Assembly: GCA_004123355.1 (NCBI GenBank)
Contig: SCHM01000002.1
Span: 4,313,569 to 4,377,568 of the forward strand
Source: Amphirosellinia nigrospora
Taxonomy: Eukaryota; Ascomycota; Sordariomycetes; Xylariales; Xylariaceae
DNA: 64,000 bases
Direction: 5' to 3'
In this document: positions 13,401 through 25,830 of the stretch, piece after piece
Layout of the letters: every line of letters starts with the position of its first letter
Position numbering within the stretch: position 1 is the first letter of the stretch
Program-made: the position numbers and the translations under genes
The notes under the pieces: generated by a model
Database searches by the model: none
Told to the model about the DNA's origin: nothing
The model's input: the letters and a program-made list of their open reading frames with translations, nothing else

Positions 13401-15257
13401 TTACCTATCCCTTAGTCTAAGTAAAGTCTCCCGCAGTGCCACTAGTCGCACGGAAGTGGCATTTCCATCTGCATTGACGTTAAATGCCATCAACCCAAGC
13501 GGTACGCTAGCATAAGTGAAATCATCAATATCGAGCCAACTCTCACAGGGCCAGTAGAACTCGTCTTTCGGCGGGATCGCGGTCGGCGGTTGTATACGGC
13601 AGAAAATCCCACTCGGGTGACACCATTGTAGAGTTGATTCGGCACAAGCCGGAAGTCAACGTCCGCCCCAAACAGCGCAAACACGCTCCCCAGAAGGTCG
13701 ACGCCACTGACAATATACTCCGTGACCCGGAGGCCCTTAGGGCCATCAGTCGTGACAGCGATTGAGGTATTTGCCGTGTTGGAGATGTACCGCCCGGCGA
13801 AGTTCGCGTTCGCCTGCTGTTTAGCGATGGTCTCAAGCGACGAGAGGAGCGTGTTGACAATAATGTTTGGTAGGTCCGAGACGAGGCGCCCCCGCCGCGC
13901 TCGACGCCGAGAGGATGCTGAATCCGAAGTCGTATGCCGGTAGTAGGAATAAGACGGAATTATAGACGCCCCAGTTCCCGCTCTGGTGAAGAGGTCTACG
14001 CTGTGCCCGTTTGTGCGCACGCGGAAGATCTCCCAACCTCGACCGACTGCTTGATCGATGGTATCTACGAAAGTCGTCGTCGAGAACCAGCGGCGTGTTG
14101 TAGCTTTTGCCATTAGGGTACTGTTCAAGATTGACCTACCGATCGCTGCTAGGTCATTCGTTGTTGAGAAGGCGCCGGCGGCGCTGTTCAGAGGACCAAG
14201 GGCGTTGTCCCAGCCACTTGGTGTTAGGCCGCCGCCGGAATAACAGAGTCATTGGTGATTTGCAGAGTGTTCCCTATGGTCGTGGAACTAAGACCAAGGG
14301 GTTTAGCTATGCTTTTATTGAAGATATCTTGAACTGAGACCCCAAGCATGTTCTCCAGCGCGATGCCTAGTATGGCAAAGTTAGCATTGCTATATGAAGG
14401 CGTGTAGCTCGGCTCGAAGCTTGAAGCCAAGTTCGCGACCTTCTGAATGTACACTACGAACTGTCAGTGTGTCATCTTTCCGGAACGAGCAGAGAGTAAG
14501 AATACCGTCGCGTGAGCATGGCACGTAAGTGACATTGGATGTGAAGTAACCGCAGACTGGATCGTCGCTCTTAGGGACATCAATCCCATTTGCTGGGTTA
14601 TTTGGTAACACGGCAGCCGCCATAGCAGGGAGCATCGAGGTGATGTAGCCTGGAATCGCCACATCATTCAGAGCATCTGAAGTAAAGTCAGTGGAACTAT
14701 TACATGCCTATGTGTGATAAAGGCGTTGCACAGTCTCTCCCGATTCCGGCAAGGAACATAGCCAGATCATTGACCGTAATTTCATCCCACTTAGGTGCCG
14801 GGTAGTCATCCTGACTATTTTCATACTGTAGCAACTCCGGAATGAAGTCAGAGATAGGACTATTGAACTTCCGGTCCCCGTCTACGATCAACCATTGATA
14901 GAGGGTTAGAATCTTGGTGATGCTAGCAATCCTGTATATCGAGTTCGAATCGACCTCATTCGCACCAATCCCACTAGTCGCAACGGTAGGATCGGTGTGA
15001 TGGGATTCGTAGAGCAACTCGTCATCCGTCACGCCGAACATGCCAATTGAGAATGTCGTCTCATTATACGGGGCTTCCGTGAGCTTCGCCTGAATGTACT
15101 GTTCAATCACACCCGTCGCACTCCGGAATAGGGCCTCCGCGCCCAAGCCTGTCGGCGCTGGAAACTGTGGGCCTTTCAAGGGGCATATTCGCTCCTTTCC
15201 TTGGGCCCCGGATAGATGCAAGCAGATGGCGAGGAGTGCAACCACGAGATATCCCAT
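13401..15257 (-). CDS. Secreted beta-lactamase-like serine hydrolase
   Basis: Serine beta-lactamase / penicillin-binding-protein-fold hydrolase of the fungal ARB_00930-like type, with an N-terminal signal peptide (MGYLVVALLAICLHLSGAQG). Catalytic SxxK is visible as SITK in RIASITKIL, and the Tyr motif as YSN in TPSYSNANF. Downstream come a conserved GGGLTPSGWDNALGPL segment, GNWGVYNSVLFLLPAYDFG, and a C-terminal beta domain ending in CESWLDIDDFTY..LRDR, with the stop at 13401-13403. Introns: 14677-14731 (donor GTGCAA, joining GRD to YALNDV), and one joining CSRD to VYIQKV (about 14465-14511). One-base slips lie near 14237, 13977, 13889-13893 and 13573, mostly in short G/C runs; family sequence resumes after each. 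Such proteins are often found near polyketide clusters or as esterases, but no cluster is visible here. Substrate unknown. Confidence 0.85.
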
Positions 15258-17078
15258 GGCCGCTAAGTTTTTTTAATTTGAAAAAAAAAGAAAAAATATC
15301 GTGAAAAGAAACACAAAGGAAAGGAATACTAGACGGACTGGTCGCATATACTGACCATACTCTAAGCCTGGATGTAACGCATGCAAGCTTACCAGAATTG
15401 GGCTCTGCCCCCGCAATCCAGCCAACCTCTGAAATCAACTATACAACACAAGATCGATACTTACACTAACATTTCGGACAGAACTTGAAAACAATGTGTA
15501 TTTTAAAGCTAAGATTAGATAAGCGGTCACATATCGGTAGGAGTCAGAATTTATAACTATCAGTTTTATGGTCCGGCCAATCATGTTCTTACTGTGGCGA
15601 AAATCAGCCACAGTCGACCCCTTATATTAATAGCAACAATTGTTTAAGAAACCATTGGATTCCAGTTCGGGAGAACCTCATTTAAACAGAGTAGCATGTG
15701 ATTGATATTTCTGAGTGTACGAAACGGTCTTGTCCAGGTTTCGAGGGGCGAGGGTTGCGGCTCACTTTGGGGGCAAATGTGGTATGGGGAGTCCAATTTC
15801 AGCCAGAAAAGCTTTCTAGACTCACTACAGTAATTTGGGTAATTCCAGGAGACTGATAACGAAGGTGTGGCAAGAAGTATCGCACTTATACACTTCCATC
15901 TCAGATCGTAAACAAAAGATTTTACTAATATATTTGATAAGATGTTTTTGAATGTTACAAGGATCTCGCCTGCGGATACAATCCTCGGCTATTAGTACCA
16001 TTTGAAGCCCTTCCACCGAGACGTACAGACTTTGACTATACGAATCTACGGAGATCTATGGGGTATTAGCCCGTCTGAAGGTTCGTATAGGTACAACATG
16101 GTAGACCAACCAACGGTCGCGAAGACTAAATGCTTCATGGCACCTCGGCGAGGTCCTGCTTGCTGTTTGTCAAGTTTAAAAGGTCGAATGTCCGATCTGT
16201 GATGCCATCTATCATCGTTTCTTCCGGGGGTGTCGATTGAAGCAAAGTGGCTATTTTGGTTGATACATCGAGTTGGCGGTCTAAATACATGGTAGTCGCT
16301 GGTTTTGACTCGAAGAATAGCTGGAGCAACTCATTCATGAGGACAGCATAAGCTATCATACGTGTCTTTATGCGCTCAAGAAACAACATTGATCTCTCAT
16401 TCTAGTACTTCGGAGTTTGTAGGTTCTCCGCAGCAAGCTTCAACAAGTTCACTCAGGTTCAGACCTGGAGAGCGTCATAGCCGTTTGCGTCTTGTATTCA
16501 AACTCATAGCTAGTGATGAACGATTGTTGGCAAAATTTGTAAGCTTGCATCGCACACGCTGTTACACTGCGTTTATTTAAAACCAAAGAAAGAATACGTC
16601 GGTATAACAATTTTCTATGCTACATGAGGCTACCTGTAGCGATTGCTTTCAGGCTCCGGCGGACAACTACGGTGGCAAGGAGCTGAAACCATCGTGTCGT
16701 CCAATGAAAAAATCAAGAGGCCATATCAACGCAAGTGGCGGTCCGAGAATTGTGTTAAAGTCTTAGCCTTCGACAAGACTGCATACGAGGAAAGTGAACA
16801 ACGCAGCTCTGACTGGCCAAAAATAGTCACTTGCAGGGAAAACAGTTAATCCTAGGGCGAGGATGGTTGTCTCACAAATTAGTAGGTTACCCGCTCGACA
16901 TCGAGATGCACGATATGCAGTGTTGCTACCTATGATCCGGGCGTTTCGTCAGTAAACTTTGACTACGCCCTTATTCCTATGAGAACTGCTGAATTCGGAG
17001 GTTCTTCGTACGCTATGCGAGTCTACTATCCATTTTCATGCACTGGAGACGTGATGGCCACCTAGTAAGTGGAAGCCA
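15258..17078. other. Intergenic region with a weak small ORF
   Basis: Upstream flanks of the minus-strand beta-lactamase-like gene and the plus-strand NLR. A poly-A/T stretch lies just upstream of the hydrolase start (15270-15300). A minus-strand frame at 16135-16389 encodes 84 residues with a protein-like look (MNELLQLFF..), but no family is recognised and its upstream neighbour does not extend it. Nothing else is supported. Confidence 0.4.
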
Positions 17079-17140
17079 TGATGCTTATCTACGAAACACC
17101 TTTTGATTAAGCAATATAGTGACGAGATATACGAGGAATC

Positions 17141-20100
17141 TTGGAGCAGGCTCTGAAAGAATGCAGAAGGAGATTAGAGGGAGATGATCGCGAGCGTGCC
17201 TTGCAGGTCAAATCGCTTACGCACTTTCGTTCTGAACTAGTCAGTCTTATGAAAGAGTACCCGAATGAGCATTCAAGCCGGGCAATTAGCCTGATACACC
17301 CAACTTTGGATCATTACGAGACATTCGCTCAGAACTTCGTGAAGATGATGAAAAATCCAGTTGATACGTCCATGATGTGGGGGTTATTGTTTCTGATCTT
17401 TAAGGTATATACTCGGTCTAAGCTCATCTTAGCTCTTGAAAAGCGCTAAATTCATTTAGCTCACTCTGGGAGGCGTCTATAGAGATCAAACCAGCACTTT
17501 GACTCGTATCATGAAATGGCTGGAGAAGATTGGTCACAAGCTGAGAGTATCCAATGATTATTCATCCAGTATAACCGATTTCGAGAAGGTCAAGGGCGAC
17601 ACTGTGGAAGTGAACAAAGAGATCGTCATTCTTTGGCTCAATATCATCATGATAGTCCGAAATCAAGACCCAGATAAATGTATGTTTCTGAGCGGCCCCA
17701 TCGCAAGTGTCCTTCTTTCAAACATAAATTCTGTTCTGTGTTTCATCGAGATCCTCCGCTGAGAACTTAGCCCACGACCGAGAGTGCTTGGAATTGTCTG
17801 TCCAAGTTATACAATGAGGCCTATGACACTATCAATGAAGCAGTCAGGCGTATCGAGAAGGTCGCAGAGATGGCAGAAAGACAAGCGCATGCGATGAAAG
17901 ACATGGCGATTCTTCAAAATTACCTGTCCATAGAATCTAAGAGGAAAGAAGGAACGTTGCCATGCAATACACTGCCAGTTGCTGAAAACCAGCGCTTCTT
18001 TGGACGGCAAGACACCATTCAGAAAATCGAGGACCACTTGGCCCCGGCAAATACCAATCACCGCCTTTCTTCTATCGCACTCTTCGGGTTGGGTGGGATT
18101 GGAAAGACACAGATAGCACTGGCCTACGCATACCAGAAACTCGAGGACCTCGATGCGGTATTCTGGATATCTGCCGAAGACGCCCACTCTGTCCAGCTTA
18201 GTTTTAGCCGCATAGCGGTCGACGCCTTAAAGCTCCCAAATGCGCATGCTCACGCATATCAGGAAAACATGGTGTTGGTGCGAAGCTGGTTGCAGAACAC
18301 GCGTAAGACACTTAGAGGAACAAGAGATCCGATCGGCTGGTTCTAATCTTCGCGCAGATGCTAAGTGGCTGTTAATTTTTGACAATGTGGATAGTTACGA
18401 TATCGTCGATAGTTTCTGGCCTACTGCTAAGCACGGCGCTGTGCTAGTAACAACTCGAGATGAGGTTATTGCAACTCTCCCTATCGATACCGGCCTGGAG
18501 GTTACTGAGTTTACTATTAATGACGGAGCTGATTTCCTGTTACATATGGCGTCTAAAAGATGTCGAACTAGTAATGAACGGGATGCCGCATTGCAAGTAG
18601 CAGGCGAGCTAGGCGGACTGCCTCTAGCACTTAATCAGATGGCGGCTCTGATTAATGCTAGGAACTGTACCGTTGCTGATTTCGCGGCTATGTATGCAAA
18701 ACACGAGCACCGACTCCACAGACAGAGGAAAAGTGGATGGAAATACCTAGGATACGAACATAGCCTTGATACAGTATGGGAGCTGTCATTTAACAGTCTC
18801 GGGGAAGAAGCTCGTTGCTGCTTAGGAATTTTGAGCTTTTTTGCAGCTGACATGGTTCCCTCCGATATTTTCAAGCCAACAACGCCCGATGAGCTTCCAG
18901 GAAGCCTGCGCTTCTGCGAAGATGAGCTAAGGCATATAACCCTCTAATCTTTTGTTCTTCCAAATTACTAATATATTGTAGCCTGGGCGATGCGTTGGAG
19001 GAACTAACGCATCATGCTTTGGTAAGGAGGAATCTAGATCAGGGATCATTCCGAATTCATCGTCTAGTACAGAAAGAGTATCGAGTGAGAATGGACGATG
19101 TCCAAAAGCACTTTGAAGCCGCTACCAAGTTGTTGCTTAGCAAATTCCCGTCCCAGAGAGAAAACAAATATGATGACGAAGAGTGGGTTATATATGAACG
19201 ATACATACCCCAAACCCTTGCGCTTGCGAGGAACTTTGAGAGCTCCCAGTCAAAACCAGAGCCCCTCGCACCCAACATGGACTTCGTCACTCTACTTGTC
19301 AATGCCGCTAAGTATGGTCCTCTTTTACCCTCATTCTGTGGACTCAGCTCACGCTCGAAAAGTGCGATCCATGACAACGACACTACGAATGTGGTTCCAG
19401 GGCTACTAGATTGTGCCACTTTAGCGTTTCTAAAGTGCGTAGAAGGAGATCGAGACGAACTAGTTTGGGCATTTATTCAGTCTTTGAAAGCTATGTATCA
19501 CCTAACAACAGCTGAGTTTTCGAAGTCGGAGGGAGAAATGACTGAAGGCCTCGAGATTCGAATAAGACTACTAGACCCAGGTGACTTATTGATTTCTCTT
19601 GGATATAGTTGGCTTGGGATGGCTGTTGGGGGCCAAGAGCGATATGAAGTAGGTCTTGACCTCCTACTAAAGGCCGGCGAAATCCTCGAAGGACCAGCAG
19701 GAGAAATTCCGACCAGGAAGCTAGTATGGCGTTATAACACTGCTCGCAATTACTACTGCATGGGCAAGTACGACGAGGCCGAAAAGCTTCTAACTGCCGC
19801 TTTAGAAGAGGCAAGCAGCTGGTATCAGCAGGCCTAGTGCGTTATTATCTCAGGATACTAGTAACTATTACTAAACAGGAACAGTGGTCATCTCACATTC
19901 ACCTCGTTACGGATGCGTATGGGCAGGATTGCAGATGCCAAGACTCACGTTGACGTTGCTAAGAAGATCCTTGAAACTTCTGGCATTTCTGCTCGCTTTA
20001 GTTGGCTTAGCTGTTACTGTGCATACCGCGCAGGGGTTGTTGCAATGTTGCAAGATCGAGTGGTAGACGCGGTGTAAGTAACTGACCAATGATACTGAAG

Positions 20101-20361
20101 TTTATCTGACACGCATCTAGCGAAGAAACAGAAAAAGCGGTTGCTATCGGAAAACTTGTCAAGGTGCCGACTGGTATTCTTAGTAGATGCACCCATGCCT
20201 TATCCAAAGCACTTGGAATGGATCCCTCGCGACAAGATGAATCAAAAAGGCAACGTCTGGAAGCAAGACGGCTACGGATGCAAATGCCTTGCGGGGGCGG
20301 AGACCTGGACGATGAAAGCGATGAAGCCTTTGAGAGGCTTGTTAAGATGGATCATCGTTAA
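17141..20361 (+). CDS. NLR: DUF7708, NB-ARC, TPR-like tail
   Basis: STAND-class NLR. N-terminal part (ECRRRL..MMWGLLFLIFK / LTLGGV..WLEKIGHKL) matches the fungal DUF7708 layout. Next is an NB-ARC ATPase: FFGRQD, P-loop GLGGIGKT, Walker B LLIFDNVD, sensor-like LVTTRD and GGLPLAL. A winged-helix/helical region (ALVRRN..FRIHRLVQKEY) leads into a long alpha-helical TPR-like tail ending KMDHR. Introns seen: 17405-17459, about 17684-17771, 18303-18357 (joins QNT to AKWLLIF), 18932-18981 (GC..AG), one near 19835-19900, and one at about 20073-20120. The start is unsure: no ATG opens the frame at 17141, and upstream sequence in another frame (YEESWEQAL) suggests a one-base slip in the GG near 17142 with the true start about 17079 or before. 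In fungi such proteins act in heterokaryon incompatibility and other immune-like responses; ligand unknown. Tail-to-tail with an ankyrin gene. Confidence 0.85.
18932..18981 (+). other. Probable GC-AG intron in the NLR
   Basis: The exon coding FCEDEL ends in CTAAG and the next bases are GCATAT; the next exon starts after ATTGTAG and reads LGDALEEL. Splicing AAG|GC..AG|C keeps frame and gives ELSLGDALEEL. No GT occurs nearby upstream. The interval is 50 nt and carries an ACTAAT-like branch site. A damaged GT donor or a read error remain possible. Confidence 0.6.
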
Positions 20362-20917
20362 GCATACGTGGTGTTAGTGAACAACAATTCCTATTTAAGG
20401 CCGAACCTTTGTATTGAAGTTGCGTTACAAGATGACAGTGAATGAGTCTCCCACTGCTTCATGATCTATGCCATCCATCAATTAAGGAGGGCCACACCAA
20501 TTCTGGTTCTGAACTATGTCCATGTCGGATTGAAAGGAGTGGAATTGACGAAATATAGCATCAAAATCTGACATCGTTAATATTTTATTTTCAATACGGA
20601 TTAATTGCCACTGTTCTCAAGATCTTAAATGTTAAAGGATTGGGTTTTTACTCTATCGTTACGTGTATTAAATTTTTGAGGCTAAAGATTGTAGCATTGG
20701 AAGCCTTAGAGTCAGAAGATGATGGCTATCGTACTATTTGCGAGTTACACAACGAAGCTTCCACATAACTACGCAAGGTTTTCATCTCGGGAATGGTGGT
20801 AGGCTAGCGTCAACTATGTTCATATTACCCACTAATATCTAAATACATAAAAAGAATTTAAACTATCTCTTACGCACGGTGAATATCTTCTTGTCATAGT
20901 TATAAGCTCTTCACGGT

Positions 20918-22111
20918 TCAATCTACATCCTGCAACAGAGCAACAATAGTACTGTGCCCGAGTTTGCTCGCAAGTTCCAACGGTGATAGCGTCTTTCCCT
21001 CCGTCTTCAGAGACCTTGTAGGCAGCATCCTGTCTGCGCCTCTCTCCAGCAAAAGCTTCACCATGTCTTCTTTCCCGCTCCAAATGGCAAAGTGAAGCGC
21101 ATTCTGCGATCCGATCACTAGATCCTCGCAACCATCGCCACCGCTAGCAGATGGTTTGCGGGTTTTGTAAAAGGCATCAATAGGATAGCCTTGATCCAGG
21201 AGGAATCGGGCCACTTCCACGCGATTAGGTGTGGTGCCGAGAGCGTGGGAGTAGGATGCGCGTGCTACTGAGTCTACATCGCGACTACGGGCGCCAGCCC
21301 GCTCGATCAAAACTCTCATTATATCGACTGAGGCAAAGCTAGCTGCGTGCTCTATGATAAAAAGCCCCGACGGACTGGAAAGACCAGGATCAGCCCCTCT
21401 GCTCAGACACCAGTGAACAAGGTCAGGTATATCTACTACTGAACTATGTATATAGTCAGTACGGCGTCATGACTGATTAAATCGAACGACAGAGACTATT
21501 TGAAGACATAAAGGATCTGTCGCGGGTACCGCAAAAGGCTGGGAAGTCATATCTTACAATATTAATGGCGGTGCCGTCTCGCTGATTGGCTTATTGATGT
21601 CCCACCCAAAATCTAATAGAAGCTCCAGGACTGTGGTATCCTTAGTGTCTCTCAGCTTCGAGATGGCAAATGTGATGGCCGAAGGTGAAACCAAAAGGCC
21701 CTTCTGTAAAAGGAAGCGAACAACATCTGCATTGTCGTTTGCACACGCCAATCGCAAGGCATTTGTATCATTAAACCAGGCGAGTACGTTTGGCTGCACG
21801 ATAGGCGTGCCGCTCGACGAGTTGACCTCCCATCGTTTTATAAAGAGCTCAACTTCGTCTAAAGGCGCGCCACTCCCCACGAGTGCCTGGAACTCTAGAC
21901 TGATGCGGTCTAGGTCTTTGGCTCGCTCGCTTAGATCCGAGCTACCTTTATATTGACTTTTAGCATTATTTGTCGAACAGAATCGAATAGTGATAGTATG
22001 TGTGGAGTGAAAGCGAGGCACCTCCCAATTGGGGTTTGAAGGAGCTGAAGCTAATTGTGTAAGATCCATTGTGCGCAGGCAGGACAGAAAGGATATGTCT
22101 CCCAGAGACAA
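20918..22111 (-). CDS. Ankyrin-repeat protein
   Basis: Two exons of an ankyrin-repeat protein. Exon 1 (22111 or, more likely, the ATG at 22069, to about 21560) starts MDLTQLASAP, has a polar, ankyrin-free first ~90 residues, then repeats such as ALRLACANDNADVVRFLLQKG and TVLELLLDFGWDIN. Exon 2 (about 21440-20918) carries LVHWCLSRGADPGL, IMRVLIERAGARS, VEVARFLLDQGYPID, ALHFAIWSGKEDMVKLLLERGAD and SPLELASKLGHSTIVALL, ending QDVD. The intron has a GTAAGA donor, but the exact joint does not keep frame with the first plausible AG near 21434, so one base may be off. About six repeats; no enzymatic domain. It converges on the NLR with about 550 bp between stops. Ankyrin proteins are common in fungal accessory DNA; function unknown. 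Confidence 0.78.
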
Positions 22112-24235
22112 GAGTTAGGGTTGGGAGGTGAAAGATTTTGGCGGTGTGTTGTTGAAGCGAGCGGACAAGCATTCGGCAATTGTTTATACGTTCAATTCTA
22201 ACATGTCAATCAGCTTTTATTGGGATTTCGCGATGACAACATTTATGAACAAGACTGTGCTGGAATAATGCCGCCCTGCTTAGGTCCCCGGTAGGCTGCA
22301 GCAGCATGCCGTGCACTCGGCCGAGCGATATAAATATCCAAATAATCCGGGGTTAGGAGTTCCTTTTTCAGGTGGATATGGCCATGTTTCCCACAAGACA
22401 TCATTGCCTTAATTCGATATCTGACTTGTATAATCACCGCGTTAGCCCAGCAGTAGAATCCGCGACGCAGCACCTCAGCTCCGCAAAGCCTTCGCCCGTG
22501 GATTCGAGTGAGACGGGCAACAATGACGTCGGTATATCAACGTAGAACTAACACCTTTCGTCATATCTCTCTGTTATTCTACTTCGATATGGCCCAACGC
22601 CACAATAGCTTCACTGTCATGGAGTAACACACTATAAGGGCTCAGTTACATGGCGTAGAAGAGGCGAAAAAGGAAAGGAACCCCTTTGATTGAAGATGGA
22701 CGACTAGGATGCAATATAATCTATTCTAGACAGAAATCTAGTACATACGACCATAGGATCTGGAAAACGCGGGGTCCCGTCCGCTCCCCATAGCTAAGCC
22801 AGATACCGCCAGATTAGTAGTTGGGTCGGTGACGACCAGCGAATCCCTGGTGTTGTATGTTTTTTGGGGGATTTTTTTTCAAAGCGCAATCACACACTGG
22901 AGGATTGATTGCATTCCACGCTTTTTGGTCTGGAGCTGGCGGGTAGGTACTTATATTGTGCGTGTAGTAGTGCCAGGGTTACTCTTTACAAAGTTAAAGC
23001 TATGTACCTACCTACAGTACCTAGTAAGTTTAGTTCCTTGGTGTTGTAATAACCAATCCGAGTTGCTATCGTGGTCGATAATTACAAACAAAAGTACAAA
23101 GAAACATGGACGCTGTGGCAATTGGTGCTGTAGTTGCTAACGATGTAGTAAAGACCGGGAATAGCCATGATGGTGTCGGAGGTGCCCATGAGTTGCGAGT
23201 TGTTAGCCAACAACGCATGAATTCATGAAGCAGTATTTCGTAGCGGGCCGAACAACAATCGTAGCTGTTCAAACCACGATGTTGGAGTAGAAAGTGATGT
23301 GACAACTCAGTTTCCGAGTGTGCCTGGCTTGGCCTGCGTACTTCAGCCACAGGTACATTCACAGAACTTAACCCCTGCCGTACCCCTGCTCTGGGACCCG
23401 GCTAGCGCGAGGTCTTGGGGAAGCGAACTCGGGCACTAGGCCAGAAGTACCGAGTACCCGGGCTGCAGGGAGCACGATCCCGTCTCCAACAAGACACAGA
23501 ATTGAAGAGTCTTTACATGTACTTCACGACAGTCACAGTCTCTGAATTCGAATATATACCGGGTATCTGTACGAGGGTCTTGGAACCTACTACTTACAAA
23601 TTGATAGAAGGTAATATCCCTATAGATGCTGTCCCTACCTAACAGACAGTGTCCCCATAGGACGCCATTCCTACTGGGCGCCGTCCGTCTCCCTCCGCCC
23701 TCGGCAAAAGGCAACGTTGTTCCATCGTGGTCATCCGATCACCGGAGCGGAAAGATGAATAGAAACACGCTTCTTGCTCTAGGAAGCGAAGGGCACTTTA
23801 GTTGTTAGTATCGCGTGCTTGATAGCATTCGCTCAAATCCAATAGTCCCTCCTCACCGTATTGTTAACGTCACAGCTAGTAATGTTCATACATATAAAGC
23901 TGCCCGTCCAAACCTCGATGCGTGAAAGCGTCGAACCGGTGAGTTTAACCAAAGCATTGCGAATGCCGTCAAGCATACGACACGCACTAAAGCGCTAAAA
24001 ACAAAGGCACTTATACCGGATCCCGATCCTAGCCGTGGCCCCTCTCCCAGATACCTACCTAGGTAGTTTCCTCGCCCGGCTACCTAATTCCGACAGGCAG
24101 CGAGCTACGTTCCCATAGGTACAGGTACTTACCTACCCAACCTGGCAACGTAGCGGCGTGAACATTGCATTGGGTCCTCGAAACCACCGACGCCGGTCAC
24201 ACCACCCCAGCCTGGCAAGCCATAGAGTATCTACA
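22112..24235. other. Intergenic, with a repeat copy
   Basis: No gene recognised over about 2.1 kb. The region includes one copy of a dispersed ~60-bp repeat at 22806-22865 and several TACCTACC / AGGTA motifs (for example 23003-23030 and 24050-24135) typical of fungal intergenic DNA. The right end is the promoter of the plus-strand PAC1 gene. Open frames here are short and overlapping. Confidence 0.45.
22806..22865 (+). repeat. Dispersed ~60-bp repeat, copy 1
   Basis: Begins CCGCCAGATTA and contains TTGGGTCGGTGACGACCAGC and CCCTGGTGTTGTATG before a T run. A second copy at 27185-27251 has the same order with a small insertion (TACC) near its left end. It is probably the end of a dispersed element or a MITE remnant; family unknown. 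Confidence 0.7.
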
Positions 24236-25830
24236 ATGAGCCTTTTAACGAGCCGGCAAGCCGACGAGCTGTAGGTTCCACACCAACACCAACACCAACA
24301 CCAACATGATGCTCCATCCCATCTACCAGCGCCGCTGATCCCATGAACCAGCCATAAGTCCATCATTGCATACTTGGCCGCGAATAACCTGACAGCCACG
24401 GCAGCAGCTCTCCGGACAGAGCTTAAGCTGGAGGAAAATGACTTTGATGCTGCGACCGCCGAGCGATACAAGGGCTTGCTGGAGAAGAAGTGGACGAGTA
24501 TTGTGCGGCTGCAGAAGAAGGCATGTGCAACATGTCTGGATAACATGTCTGGATCCAGGTAATCCAGGTAATCCAGGTACGCTTGAAATCTAACCACGCT
24601 TCCTCACAGATAATGGATCTCGAATCGAGAAACGCGACGCTACAGTCCGAGCTCGACAGTGCCACGCCCGCCTCCTTATCGATGCGCAATAAAGACCCGT
24701 CATCCTGGCTGCCCAAGCCAATCCCCCGATACACGCTCGAGTCACACCGGAACACAATCAACTGCATCGCCTTCCACCCTGTATTTTCATCGCTCGCAAC
24801 CGGCTCCGACGATTACACAATCAAGATATGGGACTGGGATACTGGTGATCTCGAGAGGACGATCAAGGGACATACTAGAGCGGTTCTCGACGTCGATTAC
24901 GGTGGCCCCAGAGGCAATACACTTCTGGCCTCTTGCAGTTCGGATCTAACCATCAAGTTATGGGATCCTGTCAACGAGTACAAAAACATTCGGACTCTGC
25001 CGGGCCACGACCATAGCGTAAGCGCCTTGCGGTTCATACCCAGCTCGGCAAATCTACTAGTGAGCGCGAGTAGGGATCAGACATTGAAGATATGGGACGT
25101 CATCACGGGGTTTTGTCTGAAAACGCTTAGGGGGCATGCTGGTTGGGTTCGAGATGTATTTCCGACTTTCGATGGCCGGTATCTGCTCTCTGCTGGGGAC
25201 GATATGACGGCACGGTTATGGGATATTTCATCCACAACCCAGACTGAAAGTAAAGTAACCATGCTTGGCCACGAACACCATATTGAGTGCTGTGCAATCG
25301 CCCCTCCCACTAGTTATAAATTCATTGCACTAATAGCAGGGCTGAAAAAGCCACCGCCGCTCAGCAGTTCAGCCGAATATTTTGTCACCGGTTCCCGAGA
25401 CAAGACAATACGCCTGTGGGATGCGCGCGGAACCTGCCTCTTGACGCTTGTCGGTCATGACAACTGGATACGCGCGCTCGTCTTCCACCCCGGCGGCAAG
25501 TACCTGTTGTCCGTGTCTGATGATAAGACATTGAGGTGCTGGGATCTCAGCCAAGACGGGCGGTGCGTCAAGGTCATTGGAGAGCCACATGAGCGCTTCA
25601 TCACCTCACTACGGTGGGCGCCAAGCATCATCCAAAATTGGGAAAATGGAGAGCCCGCCACTGGCGGTGCTACAATAGAGCAGTTGCAGGGTGGGGAAGT
25701 AAGTAATGCATCAGTGCCTCATAGTCCAACAATAAATGGAAGGTCAGCAGGGAAACCCGGAGACGTGCAGATTCGCTGTGTTGTTGCCACGGCGGGAATA
25801 GATTGTAAGTTGAGGATTTTCACCAACTGA
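24236..25830 (+). CDS. PAC1: LIS1/NudF nuclear distribution protein PAC1
   Basis: Dynein regulator that binds dynein with NudE at microtubule plus ends, positioning nuclei in hyphae. Three exons: 24236-24270 ([12 protein letters not shown]), 24352-24520 and 24610-25830. The LisH region ([19 protein letters not shown]) is followed by the dimerising coiled coil ([21 protein letters not shown]) and then WD40 repeats, visible as [34 protein letters not shown] and LRCWDL, ending LRIFTN. The order and spacing match fungal NudF over the whole length and no frame slip is needed. Intron 1 (24271-24351) has a GTAGGT donor and holds a short ACACCA repeat. Intron 2 (24521-24609) has a GC donor. The start is chosen because [12 protein letters not shown] matches the family N-terminus. 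Confidence 0.96.
24521..24609 (+). other. GC-AG intron with internal repeats (PAC1)
   Basis: The conserved RLQKK-IMDLESR joint requires splicing AAG|GCATGT..CACAG|ATAATG. No GT donor nearby keeps this frame, so a GC..AG intron is the simplest reading. The 89-nt intron contains a near-perfect 13-nt direct repeat (ACATGTCTGGATA type) followed by three CCAGGTA units spaced nine bases apart. Confidence 0.8.

Noticed and set aside
14677-14707. A fourth GC-AG intron in the beta-lactamase-like gene
   Set aside because: It would be only 31 nt long. A canonical 55-nt intron with donor GTGCAA at 14731 gives the family-like joint GRD-YALND.
24133-24597. 154-codon minus-strand frame over the PAC1 5' region
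   Set aside because: Antisense of PAC1 exons and of the ACACCA repeat in intron 1 (giving Cys-Trp runs); not a gene.
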